64,000 bases of DNA from Candidatus Peribacteria bacterium RIFCSPHIGHO2_02_FULL_49_16 (GTDB taxonomy: Bacteria > Patescibacteriota > Gracilibacteria > Peribacterales > Peribacteraceae): positions 3,760-67,759 of the forward strand of contig MFXT01000026.1 of assembly GCA_001788955.1 (NCBI GenBank), in the 5' to 3' direction. The position numbers and the translations under genes are program-made. Position 1 is the first letter of the stretch. Every line of letters starts with the position of its first letter. Shown piece after piece: positions 43,252 to 50,883 of the stretch. The notes below the pieces were generated by a model. That model was not told the origin of the DNA, did not search any database, and saw only the letters and a program-made list of their open reading frames with translations.

Positions 43252-44342
43252 CGCGCATTGGAAAAACAGAACCATCATCCTATCACCTATACCCTATCAC
43301 CTATACCCTATCACCTATCTATATCCTCGGAATCGAAACATCGTGCGATGAGACAACGGCAGCTATTGTCGAAAACGGTACAAAAGTGCTCTGCAATGTT
43401 ATTGCAAGCTCCCGTAAAGACTTTGCCGACTCCGGAGGAGTGATCCCGGAACTTGCCGCACGCAAGCAAGTGCAATGCATGATTCCAGTTTTGGAAAAAG
43501 CACTCTTTGAAACAGGAATGCATTCGGACAATCTTGATGCAATTGCAGTCACCAAAGGACCCGGACTTCTTGGTTCTCTCTTGGTCGGAGTAACGGCTGC
43601 ACGAGTTCTTTCCGCCGTCTGGAAAAAACCGCTCATCGGCATTCACCACCATCTCGGTCACTTGAGTTCCATCTGGCTCGCTTCTACAACCTCTCCCCCT
43701 TGCTTCCCCTGCATCACTCTCTCTGTCTCCGGCGGCCACACAGAGCTCTGGTACAGAGAATCACATACGAAAAATACCCTTCTTGGCCGCACACGGGATG
43801 ATGCCGCAGGCGAAGCATTTGATAAAGGAGCGGCTCTCCTTGGACTCCCCTACCCTGGCGGACCGGCAATTGCCGACATTGCAGAGCACGGCGATCCTTT
43901 TGCTTACGCATTCCCTCTTCCTCTTAAAAACGAAGACACATTGGATTTCAGTTTTTCAGGACTCAAAACATCCCTCAAATACCTTTTACGCGAATTACAA
44001 CACAATGAGAAACTCCTAACAAGAAATACACAAAAAAATCTTGCGTCATCCTATCAACACGCCATCTGCATGCATCTTCTTGATAAACTCCACAAAGCCG
44101 TCAAAAAACATCCGACAATAAAAGAAATCCATATCGTCGGCGGCGTCTCTGCCAACCAGTACCTCCGTCAATTATCAATTTCCAATTCTCAATTCTTCAT
44201 TCGCTGGCCACAAGCCAGCTCTTACTGCACCGACAATGCGGCTATGATCGCCGCCGCCGCTTTCTTTCTCACACAAGAAAACAAAGAAGAAGTCTATGAA
44301 AATTTCATCACAGAAGCATGTCCGGCTCCTTTAGAAGGGTAA
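43221..44342 (+). CDS. tsaD: tRNA N6-threonylcarbamoyladenosine transferase TsaD
   Basis: TsaD transfers threonylcarbamoyl to A37 of ANN-decoding tRNAs. The conserved protein starts at YILGIETSCDETTAAIVENG and has the metal motif GIHHHLGHLSS, SVSGGHTELW and the IVGGVSANQYLR loop; length from there is about 340, as usual. The start is odd. The family start is M-x-ILGIE, but the codon there (43317) is ATC, and no ATG precedes it in frame. The first possible start is a GTG at 43221 inside the divergent glycosyltransferase gene. The bases between are mostly CCTATCACC repeats. The true start may be the ATC, 7 bases after TACCCT. Confidence 0.88.
   Translation: MQKLLHQIDSSRIGKTEPSSYHLYPITYTLSPIYILGIETSCDETTAAIVENGTKVLCNVIASSRKDFADSGGVIPELAARKQVQCMIPVLEKALFETGMHSDNLDAIAVTKGPGLLGSLLVGVTAARVLSAVWKKPLIGIHHHLGHLSSIWLASTTSPPCFPCITLSVSGGHTELWYRESHTKNTLLGRTRDDAAGEAFDKGAALLGLPYPGGPAIADIAEHGDPFAYAFPLPLKNEDTLDFSFSGLKTSLKYLLRELQHNEKLLTRNTQKNLASSYQHAICMHLLDKLHKAVKKHPTIKEIHIVGGVSANQYLRQLSISNSQFFIRWPQASSYCTDNAAMIAAAAFFLTQENKEEVYENFITEACPAPLEG
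43279..43326 (+). repeat. Tandem 14-base CCTATCACCTATAC repeat at the tsaD start
   Basis: The unit CCTATCACCTATAC occurs about three times in tandem, ending in CCTATCTATATCC. It covers the place where the tsaD start codon and promoter should be. Confidence 0.85.
44168..44201 (+). repeat. CAATT-type low-complexity run inside tsaD
   Basis: Units like CAATTATCAATTTCCAATTC encode QLSISNSQFFI within the ATPase domain. A similar AATTCCAAATTCC run lies upstream of rpmG (about 50815-50845). These are a second class of short dispersed repeat. Confidence 0.5.
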
Positions 44343-44349
44343 AAAGAGG

Positions 44350-44355
44350 TACACT
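44350..44355 (+). promoter_or_regulatory. -10 box of the membrane gene at 44363
   Basis: TACACT, 7 bases, then the ATG at 44363. It lies just after the tsaD stop and favours this ATG over one at 44318 inside tsaD. Confidence 0.5.
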
Positions 44356-44362
44356 TCTCTCC

Positions 44363-44914
44363 ATGCAAGTCACACTGACATGGGATCTGCTTATCATCAT
44401 CTTTTTTGCAGTCGTCATGACCTACAGTTTTATCATTGGACGAAATGAATCCATCAAAGTGATTGCAGCAAGTTATATTGCGACCATTACAGCACATGGT
44501 ATTGGTGGCTATATCGAACAAATGTCACAGCAATCACACATTGTTCTCACAACTCTCGGTTTCGACATCGATACCACCGTCATTCTTGGGACAAAGCTCC
44601 TCATTTTTGTGGCTACAATCGTCATTGTCGCCGTGCAGGGAGGGCTGGAAGCAGATTATGAAGATGGAAACACCAGCGACACGTTTATTGCCGGCATCTT
44701 GGGATTTGCCACAGCAGCATTACTGCTTATTAATCTCTTCACGATTCTCGGCCAGCTTCCTCTCCTCGATCCGCGTATCGCCACCATTCCTCCTCTCCTT
44801 CCCGTTGCAAAACAAAGCCTGCTTGCGGCAACCATGATTTCATACCAACATTTTTGGTTCACGCTGCCCGCACTTTTGCTCATTGTCACAAGCTTTATCG
44901 GACGAAAAGAATAA
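44363..44914 (+). CDS. Membrane protein of unknown function
   Basis: I do not recognise this 183-residue protein. It has about five hydrophobic segments (LLIIIFFAVVMTYSFII, IAASYIATITAHGIGGYI, TTVILGTKLLIFVATIVIVAV, TFIAGILGFATAALLLINLFTIL, HFWFTLPALLLIVTSFI). The layout loosely recalls CvpA-type proteins, but no motif confirms that. It lies between tsaD and the VirB2-like gene; the 98-base spacer after it holds only AT-rich sequence and a possible promoter. Confidence 0.6.
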   Translation: MQVTLTWDLLIIIFFAVVMTYSFIIGRNESIKVIAASYIATITAHGIGGYIEQMSQQSHIVLTTLGFDIDTTVILGTKLLIFVATIVIVAVQGGLEADYEDGNTSDTFIAGILGFATAALLLINLFTILGQLPLLDPRIATIPPLLPVAKQSLLAATMISYQHFWFTLPALLLIVTSFIGRKE

Positions 44915-45012
44915 ATACATCTGTATGAAGAGCTGTTTTGTCAACAAAATATCCCTTCCAAAATTACCCAAAAATCTGTACAAGATGCTTAACACTTCTT
45001 TCTTTTGAACCT

Positions 45013-45357
45013 ATGAAGCATTTCATTCGCAAGTTCACCATCTTCGCAACTCTTGCCGCAAGCAACCTCGCCATAGCCACCGCCTCTGCTCAAGGATTCG
45101 GAGGCCCCATTCCGCCAGCTCTTCCCGGTTCGCCGGATCTTCGGGCAACAGTGACAAGTATTCTCAGTCAGGTGCTGAATTTTCTGGCGCTTCTTGCCGC
45201 AGTCGTCATCGTTATTGCCGGCATCCGTCTCATTATTTCTCAAGGAGAGGAGGAACAGAAAGAAAAAGCAAAAAAGACCATTACTTATGCAATCATCGGT
45301 CTCCTCGTCATTCTCTTTGCAAAAGCCATCGTGCTCTTTATAACGTCACTAGGGTGA
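45013..45357 (+). CDS. VirB2/TrbC-like small exported membrane protein
   Basis: The 114-residue protein has a signal peptide (MKHFIRKFTIFATLAASNLAIATASAQ). A short Gly/Pro linker and two membrane helices follow (LNFLALLAAVVIVIAGIRLII and TITYAIIGLLVILFAKAIVLFI), joined by a charged turn SQGEEEQKEKAKK. This is the layout of type IV secretion pilins of the VirB2/TrbC kind, common in Patescibacteria. The C-terminal part of the cystine-knot protein at 13463 has the same architecture. No other secretion genes adjoin it. The leader appears longer here (about 20 bases), with TACAAG as the possible -10. Confidence 0.65.
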   Translation: MKHFIRKFTIFATLAASNLAIATASAQGFGGPIPPALPGSPDLRATVTSILSQVLNFLALLAAVVIVIAGIRLIISQGEEEQKEKAKKTITYAIIGLLVILFAKAIVLFITSLG

Positions 45358-45377
45358 ACCTCGTGCCGGGGGCTTTT

Positions 45378-45908
45378 TTAAGCAGGTTCGATTTGTGATG
45401 CCGGAAGGACAACCTCTTTTGTTACGGAAAGAGATTTTTCTTCCGTATACTTGCGAACAACAATGGACTGTTGTGTGATGATCGTCACTGCATTCATAGG
45501 AATCGGCGTTCCCCACCAGAGGAATCTGCGCGGGAATAACCATTGCACCAAAAAGAATTGCGTATGAAATTGCACATCACGACACACACCGAGCATTCGG
45601 CCTTCTTCTGTGACAATCGGCTGGCCGAGCACATGCCGTCCTTCGTCGAAAAGCATTTGCAAACGGATAATATCTCGCAGAGGCCCAAGCGCTTCGCCAT
45701 CACGCACCCACACGTATTTTCCCCATCGCACAATATGCGAAGTGGGAAGAAAAATATCAGGTGAAAACCATCCACCTGTTGTGATAAAAAATCCTTCGAT
45801 TTTCCCGGTATCCGGATGGATAAGGGGTTCTTCCACTGTTCCCAAAACTTCGGATGAATGTTCATCGAGTACGGGAATGCTCTTTTGCATCGTGAATCGC
45901 ACTTGCAT
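45378..45908 (-). CDS. PRC-barrel domain protein
   Basis: The 176-residue cytoplasmic protein has two PRC-barrel-like units. The first is VLDEHSSEVLGTVEEPLIHPDTGKIEGFFITTGG...DIFLPTSHIVRWGKYVWV. The second is LGQPIVTEEGRMLGVCRDVQFHTQFFLVQWLF...WWGTPIPMNAVTIITQQSIVV. PRC barrels occur in photosynthetic reaction centre H subunits and in the RNA-processing protein RimM; the role of stand-alone ones is mostly unknown. It is divergent from prs with overlapping -10 boxes, and converges on the VirB2-like gene. Confidence 0.75.
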   Translation of the reverse strand: MQVRFTMQKSIPVLDEHSSEVLGTVEEPLIHPDTGKIEGFFITTGGWFSPDIFLPTSHIVRWGKYVWVRDGEALGPLRDIIRLQMLFDEGRHVLGQPIVTEEGRMLGVCRDVQFHTQFFLVQWLFPRRFLWWGTPIPMNAVTIITQQSIVVRKYTEEKSLSVTKEVVLPASQIEPA

Positions 45909-45912
45909 CTGA

Positions 45913-45922
45913 TAACATCATA
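45913..45922. promoter_or_regulatory. Overlapping divergent -10 boxes, PRC-barrel gene / prs
   Basis: On the plus strand TAACAT (45913-45918) lies 6 bases before the prs ATG (45925). On the minus strand TATGAT (45917-45922) lies 8 bases before the ATG at 45908. The two boxes share two bases, so the promoters must compete. Confidence 0.5.
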
Positions 45923-45924
45923 TC

Positions 45925-46875
45925 ATGCATCTGTTTTCTGGATCTTCTCACCCAAAACTTGCACAGCATATCGCAGATGAACTTGGTATTTCTTTGGGGA
46001 ATATGCAGCGTAAACGCTTCAGTTGTGGCGAGCATTACGTAAAGTACGACGAATCAGTGCGCGGAAAAGACGTCTATCTCTTCCAAACGGCAACGACATC
46101 TCCGAATGATGATCTCATTGAACTCTGCCTGATGTGCCAGGCGGCAAAATTAAGCTTCGCGCAAAAAGTGCACGTGATTCTCCCCCACTTCCCCTATGCC
46201 AGACAGGATCGTGTGACCGAACCGCGCGAACCCATTTCGGCCAAACTCATCGCACACCTTCTTGAAACGGCAGGCGCGGATCATATGATTCTTCTCGATA
46301 TTCATTCCGATCAAATTCAGGGATTTTTCTCGATTCCCACAGACGTGCTCTACGCACGACCGATTTTTACGGAATACCTGCTCGCAAAAAATCTCACAGA
46401 ATGCGTCATCGTGGCGCCGGACGTCGGCGGCGCAAAGCGTGCAAAGAAATTTGCCGAGACATTGGATGCCGATATCGCCATTCTCCATAAGAGCCGACCG
46501 GAACATCATATAAGTGAAATTCACAACATCATCGGATCCGTGGAAGGAAAATCCTGCATCATCTTCGATGACATGATTGATACCGCAGGAACGCTCATCG
46601 CTGCCAAAAGCGCTCTTCTCAATGCAGGAGCAAGCGACATCTACGCAATGGCCACTCACGGTATCTTCTCCGACCGCGCCATCGAACGTCTGTCGCAAGC
46701 AAACTTTAAGGAAGTCATCATCACCAACAGCATTCCCCACCCCGAAAATCTCTTCCAGAACCTCACTGTCCTCTCCATCGCTCCCCTCCTCGCCGAAGTC
46801 ATCCGCCATGTGGAAAGAGGAGAAAGTGTGACGAATATTTATTCGGACGAAATGAGATTGCCACAGCGAACATGA
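45925..46875 (+). CDS. prs: Ribose-phosphate pyrophosphokinase (PRPP synthase)
   Basis: This enzyme makes phosphoribosyl pyrophosphate from ribose-5-phosphate and ATP for nucleotide and cofactor synthesis. The 316-residue protein has the N-terminal LFSGSSHPKLAQHIADELG, the flexible loop region VILPHFPYARQDRVTEPREPISAKL, the LLDIHSDQIQGFF signature and the PRPP loop CIIFDDMIDTAGTLIAA. The length matches the family. The start lies 6 bases after TAACAT. The stop codon sits at the edge of a 19-base copy of tRNA-Ile sequence (46874-46892), as if the gene end had been rebuilt by recombination with the tRNA. Confidence 0.95.
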   Translation: MHLFSGSSHPKLAQHIADELGISLGNMQRKRFSCGEHYVKYDESVRGKDVYLFQTATTSPNDDLIELCLMCQAAKLSFAQKVHVILPHFPYARQDRVTEPREPISAKLIAHLLETAGADHMILLDIHSDQIQGFFSIPTDVLYARPIFTEYLLAKNLTECVIVAPDVGGAKRAKKFAETLDADIAILHKSRPEHHISEIHNIIGSVEGKSCIIFDDMIDTAGTLIAAKSALLNAGASDIYAMATHGIFSDRAIERLSQANFKEVIITNSIPHPENLFQNLTVLSIAPLLAEVIRHVERGESVTNIYSDEMRLPQRT

Positions 46876-46892
46876 GACCTCGACATTATCAG
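46874..46892 (+). repeat. tRNA-Ile fragment at the prs stop codon
   Basis: The 19 bases GAGACCTCGACATTATCAG are identical to 46988-47006 inside tRNA-Ile (anticodon to variable loop). They include the last two bases of the prs stop. Confidence 0.75.
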
Positions 46893-46925
46893 GCTCCCGA
46901 AATCGAACGCTAGCGCCGCCTCGTG

Positions 46926-46964
46926 GCCTGCCACGCGAAGCTCGCCGCAGCGAGCGAAGTGTGG
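46926..46964 (-). repeat. REP-like palindrome abutting tRNA-Ile
   Basis: GCTCGC (46940-46945) pairs with GCGAGC (46950-46955). Imperfect outer arms include CTGCCAC on one side and GTGGTGGG, the tRNA CCA end, on the other. The arrangement is like that beside tRNA-Val. Confidence 0.6.
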
Positions 46965-47038
46965 TGGGCGATTCAGGACTTGAACCTGAGACCTCGACAT
47001 TATCAGTGTCGCGCTCTAACCAGCTGAGCTAATCGCCC
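46962..47038 (-). tRNA. tRNA-Ile (GAT)
   Basis: Acceptor GGGCGAT/ATCGCCC, D arm AGCTCAGCTGGTTAGAGC, anticodon stem CGACA/TGTCG around CTGATAA (GAT), T arm with TTCAAGT and an encoded CCA are all present. Partial copies flank it on both sides. Confidence 0.94.
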
Positions 47039-47078
47039 TACGAGTACACGAGTTTTGAAAGAATATTCTAGCGCTGAT

Positions 47079-47110
47079 CTGGTTAGAGCGCGACACGTCG
47101 CGTTCTTTTT
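47079..47110 (+). terminator. Terminator-like hairpin built from an inverted tRNA-Ile fragment
   Basis: CTGGTTAGAGCGCGACAC (47079-47096) is an 18-base inverted copy of tRNA-Ile sequence (47006-47023). GAGCGCGAC and GTCGCGTTC then form a 9-bp stem (47086-47105) followed by TTTTT. It could terminate plus-strand transcription from prs. Confidence 0.6.
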
Positions 47111-47142
47111 ATGGCTCGTACCGCTATCGCGGATACTCGACC

Positions 47143-47187
47143 CAGCTGAGCTAATCGCCCACGAGTACATGAGTTTTGAAACAATAT
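47143..47187 (-). repeat. Duplicate of the tRNA-Ile 5' end and upstream region
   Basis: CAGCTGAGCTAATCGCCC and the next 27 bases repeat 47021-47066 with few changes (one missing T, two or three substitutions). The copy holds the tRNA 5' end and its promoter region but no complete tRNA. The rest of the interval 46876-47229 has no gene. Confidence 0.8.
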
Positions 47188-47229
47188 GGGCAGCACCGCT
47201 TTGAGGCAAGTCCAAGACCGATCCTTCGC

Positions 47230-48411
47230 TTATCGTTTTACCCAATCCACAAACTGCTCCCAGGAAACAGTATGAGGATATGATTTTCCATCACGGATGA
47301 TATCAGATACTTCGTGACGAGCGGCATCGTAGGTGAAATCCACCACAGAATCCCCTGCTCCAGATGCAAAGGCGATGGAATGCACTTCAAAGGAATGCGC
47401 AGCATTCGCGACGAAGCGTGTTGATGTGAGAAACATCCCTCCTGCATCACGAAGAAGTATTCGCAAACGCGTATCCAATTCCTGCGACGACAGTGTCGGA
47501 CGTGTTTCTGTTTCGACAAAAACATCATCAGACACTCTCTGTTGTACTTCCTTTCGGATTCCAATCGCATCGAGAGACGAGAGAATAACGGGCGCATGCG
47601 TATGTGCAAGTTCCTTTAGGGCAGCCGAATACCACTGTGTTCGTTCAACATATCCGCGATCGGCAAACTGCTCTAAAAACGGTAAAAGGATCGCGACGTA
47701 CTCTGTAAAAAACTCTTCTCGATTGTCTTGAGACCATATCTCCTGATCAAGACGTCTAGCCCAAACATCGATAAATAGAGCAGACGGAACAGAAGGATGC
47801 CCACTATCGGCAAACGGAAGCAGTGTTGTTTGTAAAAACTGTACTACATCAGATGCAGAAGAATCAGATATCCACACATGCGCAAGTGTCTGTGGATGAT
47901 AGGACGCAAGCAGCCACAAAATAGGATTTATACGAAGCTCCTCCAGAAGAGCAATGCGCTGTTCTATAGCTGAAAAGCGGTGAACAAAGACAGGATCAAC
48001 AGGGACCGCTTGCTCCCGGAAAAACCGAGGAGGCAGTCTCTTCAGTTTTTCCAAAAATCCCAAAGAATCTGGTGCGAATGCATCTGTATATGTCCACTGC
48101 ATCCCAGCCGGAATAAGACCCACCACCTGACCGGATTTTTCGACCACAACAGGAGTTGTGAAACCGGCGATGAAGAGTTTTTCGGAAGAAGGTTCTACAA
48201 AAAAAGACCCATCAAGACCGGAAAGCGTAAGATCTCCGACGCGTATAGATACAAACCCCTGTGCCACAATCGTCCCTTCCGGATCTTTCAAGATGCTCTT
48301 TTCCGTAAGATGTGCAGCAAAAAGTGCGTGTGTCGCATAGACCGTCATGCTTGCAAGCAAACACAGTAGAATATGAGATCGATACAAGGAGAATGGGGCA
48401 GTAGGTTCCAT
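47230..48411 (-). CDS. Membrane-anchored or exported protein of unknown function
   Basis: I do not recognise this 393-residue protein. Residues 12-36 (YRSHILLCLLASMTVYATHALFA) form a signal anchor or signal peptide. A short beta-rich region (VAQGFVSIRVGDLTLSGLDGSFFVEP...LFIAGFTTPVVVEKSGQVVGLIPAG) vaguely recalls FecR-type extracellular domains. About 250 mainly helical residues follow. TATAAT (48428-48433, minus strand) lies 16 bases before the ATG at 48411; an earlier in-frame ATG overlaps this box and so is not the start. It is divergent from ruvC. Confidence 0.65.
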   Translation of the reverse strand: MEPTAPFSLYRSHILLCLLASMTVYATHALFAAHLTEKSILKDPEGTIVAQGFVSIRVGDLTLSGLDGSFFVEPSSEKLFIAGFTTPVVVEKSGQVVGLIPAGMQWTYTDAFAPDSLGFLEKLKRLPPRFFREQAVPVDPVFVHRFSAIEQRIALLEELRINPILWLLASYHPQTLAHVWISDSSASDVVQFLQTTLLPFADSGHPSVPSALFIDVWARRLDQEIWSQDNREEFFTEYVAILLPFLEQFADRGYVERTQWYSAALKELAHTHAPVILSSLDAIGIRKEVQQRVSDDVFVETETRPTLSSQELDTRLRILLRDAGGMFLTSTRFVANAAHSFEVHSIAFASGAGDSVVDFTYDAARHEVSDIIRDGKSYPHTVSWEQFVDWVKR

Positions 48412-48466
48412 ATTGATTTTTCCTATCATTATAGCAAAAAAGTACAAAATTTTCAAGAAATAGACC

Positions 48467-48472
48467 TATACT
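48467..48472 (+). promoter_or_regulatory. ruvC -10 box
   Basis: TATACT is followed by 7 bases and the ruvC ATG at 48480, again predicting a leaderless mRNA. Confidence 0.6.
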
Positions 48473-48479
48473 ACAGTTC

Positions 48480-48989
48480 ATGCATATACTCGGTATCGAC
48501 CCCGGAGTCGCCACTATCGGCATTGGCATCATTGAAATAACATCACCATATGACATCAAAGCTAAAGACTGGCTTACAATCCGTACAAAAGCCTCGACAC
48601 TCTTTGCAGACCGTCTGCAGGAAATTCAGGATGACATCATGGGCATCCTCAAGGAGCATCACCCGGACATCGCCGTGATCGAACGGCTCTTTTTTGCAAA
48701 AAATAAACAAACGGCCCTGGAGGTTGCTCACGCACGAGGAGTGATCCTCTGCACGATATCACGCACTGTTCATCAGATTCTCGAACCATCACCTCCCCAG
48801 TGGAAACTAGCCATCACCGGAGATGGCAGCGCATCGAAAGAGCAAATTCAGCGCATGATACAAAGACAGCTTCATCTCTCACAGATTCCACGACCGGATG
48901 ATGCCGCGGATGCACTGGCACTCGCTCTTTATGGAGCAACACACTCTTCACTTTTTAGGCAAAACCTCTGCCTGAATACGTCCTTCTGA
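48480..48989 (+). CDS. ruvC: Holliday junction resolvase RuvC
   Basis: RuvC cuts Holliday junctions during recombination, with RuvAB. The 169-residue protein begins MHILGIDPGVATIGIG (first catalytic Asp) and has AVIERLFFAKNKQTALEVAHARG (catalytic Glu) and PRPDDAADALALAL with the last two acidic residues. Length and motif spacing are normal. ruvA and ruvB are not adjacent. The last 42 bases overlap the 3' end of recF on the other strand. Confidence 0.96.
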   Translation: MHILGIDPGVATIGIGIIEITSPYDIKAKDWLTIRTKASTLFADRLQEIQDDIMGILKEHHPDIAVIERLFFAKNKQTALEVAHARGVILCTISRTVHQILEPSPPQWKLAITGDGSASKEQIQRMIQRQLHLSQIPRPDDAADALALALYGATHSSLFRQNLCLNTSF

Positions 48990-50060
48990 AACACTCCATA
49001 TACATCCACCAAAAATATCGCGTGAGTGTACTGTACTCAAGAACACCTGATAACCTTCAAGCATCCGAAGAACGCATTCCTGATGAATACAGTCGAGTTC
49101 AGAAAATACATCATCCAGAAGAACGATCGGTTTTTGTAAGCAGCGAAGTTCCACATAGGATAACTGCAAAAATAGCAATGCAAGAAAACAGAGCCGCTGC
49201 TGACCGCGGGAAGCGAATGTCGCGATGTTTCTTCCATTGACCTCACAGGACCAATCGTCGCGGTGCGGCCCGACACTCGTATAAAGAAGCGCACGATCGC
49301 GCGCACGATGATGGAGCAGGCATTGTACAAACTCTTTCTTCAGCAAATCGAAAGACCGCTCCGACGTCGATCGTTTCCATGAAAGTGTTATATTCTCCCA
49401 TTCCACGCCAAAGCCAAGGAGCTCCTCTCGGACGGTCACATTCAATGTTTCAAGAAGTTCCAGTCGCGCCAGTATCAGAACACTCCCCGCCTTTGCAAGC
49501 TCCTCGTCCCAAAAATCGAGCTCGATTTCCTTAAGCATTCCTTGCGCAATTCTACGTAGAAGAGCATTGCGTTGTTTGAGAACTTTGCTGTACTGCAAAA
49601 ACTCACGAAAATATTCCGGCAAGACCTGGCAGAGCACACGATCGAAAAACTGTCGCCGAATAGCTGGCGGACCGGAAAAGAGGGAAAGATCCTGTGGAAG
49701 AAAAATAATGACCGGAAAAGAACCGATAAATTGCGTGGAACTCACACGCACACCATTAATAAAAAACGCTTTGCGACGTGGAAAGCGCTGAAAAACACAT
49801 TCGAGCATTTTCATAGTGGAGTCGACATATTCCACCATCCCTTGCACGCGAAAGTGCGTCGCATCCCACAAAATCATATCTTCATCATTCGTAGAGCGGC
49901 AGGATTTTGTAAGAGCCAGAAGAGCAATCGCTTCAAGAAGATTTGTTTTCCCGGATCCATTCTCCCCATGAAAAAGGTGCAATTTCTGCTCTGGAGCAAA
50001 AAGCAATTCTGTCGAAGAATAATTGCGAAACTGCTCAAGAGTAAGAGAGCGCAGCCGCAT
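48948..50060 (-). CDS. recF: DNA replication and repair protein RecF
   Basis: RecF is an SMC-like ATPase that helps load RecA at gaps. The 370-residue protein begins MRLRSLTLEQFRNYSSTELLFAP with Walker A GENGSGKTNLLEAIALLA. It has the RecF stretch QDLSLFSGPPAIRRQFFDR, GPHRDDWSCEVNGRNIATFASRGQQR (signature region) and Walker B PIVLLDDVFSELD. It follows the Nudix gene by 3 bases and is probably co-transcribed with it. It is far from dnaA, unlike in many bacteria. Confidence 0.95.
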   Translation of the reverse strand: MRLRSLTLEQFRNYSSTELLFAPEQKLHLFHGENGSGKTNLLEAIALLALTKSCRSTNDEDMILWDATHFRVQGMVEYVDSTMKMLECVFQRFPRRKAFFINGVRVSSTQFIGSFPVIIFLPQDLSLFSGPPAIRRQFFDRVLCQVLPEYFREFLQYSKVLKQRNALLRRIAQGMLKEIELDFWDEELAKAGSVLILARLELLETLNVTVREELLGFGVEWENITLSWKRSTSERSFDLLKKEFVQCLLHHRARDRALLYTSVGPHRDDWSCEVNGRNIATFASRGQQRLCFLALLFLQLSYVELRCLQKPIVLLDDVFSELDCIHQECVLRMLEGYQVFLSTVHSRDIFGGCIWSVSEGRIQAEVLPKK

Positions 50061-50063
50061 ACT

Positions 50064-50561
50064 TCACAATGCAGAGGATAGAAGCACTCGTACTTCTGCG
50101 AAGAGTAATCGAATAATCTGCAAATAATTTTCCCGATGAATATATGATAAAAGTTGGTCTTCTGTCACCCACGCATACTGATTCACTTCGTGTTCGTCTA
50201 CACAAATAGCCGCGTTTTTGTCTGCAAGCGCGAAAAAGAAATGGATCTTTTGACCACACACATTATCTGCACGAAAACGCCGGTACGACTCCGGAAAGTC
50301 GTAGGAGTATGCATGCGTACTTTCTCCAAGAACACGCACTGGGGCAATTCCTGCTTCTTCCTGAAGTTCACGCAGTCCTGCTTCTTGTATTGTTTCTCCT
50401 TTTTCCACCCCTCCTTGCGGCAACTGCCATGCATCATTTTTCCGAGGTTTATGTAAAAGAAGAATACTGTACAGTTTCTCATCACATCCCGCAGACGAAC
50501 ACACCGATTGTTCCCGAAGCAGAAACACCGAAGCCGCCTGTCTATACACTTCTTCAACCAT
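50064..50561 (-). CDS. Nudix hydrolase (RppH-like)
   Basis: The 165-residue protein carries a complete Nudix box, GGVEKGETIQEAGLRELQEEAG, preceded by AWQLPQ. The W-x-LPQGGVE-x-GE context is typical of RppH/Ap4A-type hydrolases. RppH removes pyrophosphate from mRNA 5' ends; the substrate here is unproven. If leaderless mRNAs dominate, a 5'-end-processing enzyme would be of interest. The ATG at 50561 lies 8 bases from TAGACT at the edge of a CCTATMACC repeat; a GTG 18 bases upstream is inside the promoter. Confidence 0.82.
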   Translation of the reverse strand: MVEEVYRQAASVFLLREQSVCSSAGCDEKLYSILLLHKPRKNDAWQLPQGGVEKGETIQEAGLRELQEEAGIAPVRVLGESTHAYSYDFPESYRRFRADNVCGQKIHFFFALADKNAAICVDEHEVNQYAWVTEDQLLSYIHRENYLQIIRLLFAEVRVLLSSAL

Positions 50562-50569
50562 GAAAAGAT

Positions 50570-50604
50570 AGTCTATCACCTATTACCTACAACCTATCAC
50601 CTAA
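50570..50604 (-). repeat. CCTATMACC repeat with -10 box upstream of the Nudix gene
   Basis: CCTATTACCTACAACCTATCACC units (50573-50604) adjoin TAGACT on the minus strand (50570-50575), which lies 8 bases before the Nudix ATG. The unit order closely resembles the copy inside murE. Confidence 0.65.
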
Positions 50605-50795
50605 TTTGAGTGCTTCTCTTCTTTCAGTTTCATTTTTGTTTGCTTACGGCACTCTGAACAATATTTCTCTACGGAAAAATCCTTTGGGGATTTGCCCTTG
50701 TTATTCTGTTTATGCAGACGCACGGTTCCCACTCGCCGCCGACATTCGGCGGATGAGCAGATCATGGCGTAGACGGTGCGCTTTCCTCTGGGCAT
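50601..50795 (-). CDS. rpmG: 50S ribosomal protein bL33
   Basis: This small ribosomal protein has 64 residues: MPRGKRTVYAMICSSAEC, then VEKYCSECRKQTKMKLKE. The two cysteine pairs (C-x4-C and C-x2-C) suggest the zinc-binding form. The KYCxxCRKxT stretch is the bL33 signature. It is transcribed toward the Nudix gene. A good promoter (TTGGAA, 17 bases, TAAGCT) ends 6 bases before the ATG. Confidence 0.88.
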   Translation of the reverse strand: MPRGKRTVYAMICSSAECRRRVGTVRLHKQNNKGKSPKDFSVEKYCSECRKQTKMKLKEEKHSN

Positions 50796-50801
50796 AGGGC
50801 C

Positions 50802-50830
50802 AGCTTAACGCTGGAAATTCCAAATTCCAA
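50802..50830 (-). promoter_or_regulatory. rpmG promoter
   Basis: On the minus strand TTGGAA (50825-50830), a 17-base spacer and TAAGCT (50802-50807) precede the rpmG ATG by 6 bases. The -35 box lies in an AATTCC low-complexity run. Confidence 0.6.
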
Positions 50831-50883
50831 GCACCAAATTTCAAAAGTCGCACGTATTCTTGTTTTTTAGAGGAAATTGCAGC

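Noticed and set aside
43221-43316. A true 32-residue N-terminal extension of TsaD
   Set aside because: It would start inside the divergent glycosyltransferase gene, is mostly repeat-encoded and has no counterpart in the family. I keep it only as an upper bound for the gene start.
43279-43326. CRISPR array or regulatory tandem operator
   Set aside because: Units are 14 bases, contiguous, without spacers, and related units are scattered over the window, so it is a short dispersed repeat.
45358-45377. Terminator between the VirB2-like and PRC-barrel genes
   Set aside because: A T run follows GCCGGGGGC, but the stem is only 3 bp, too weak to call.
47079-47187. A second complete tRNA-Ile gene
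   Set aside because: Only the 5' end and an inverted fragment are present. No anticodon arm plus T arm can be assembled, so these are tRNA remnants.
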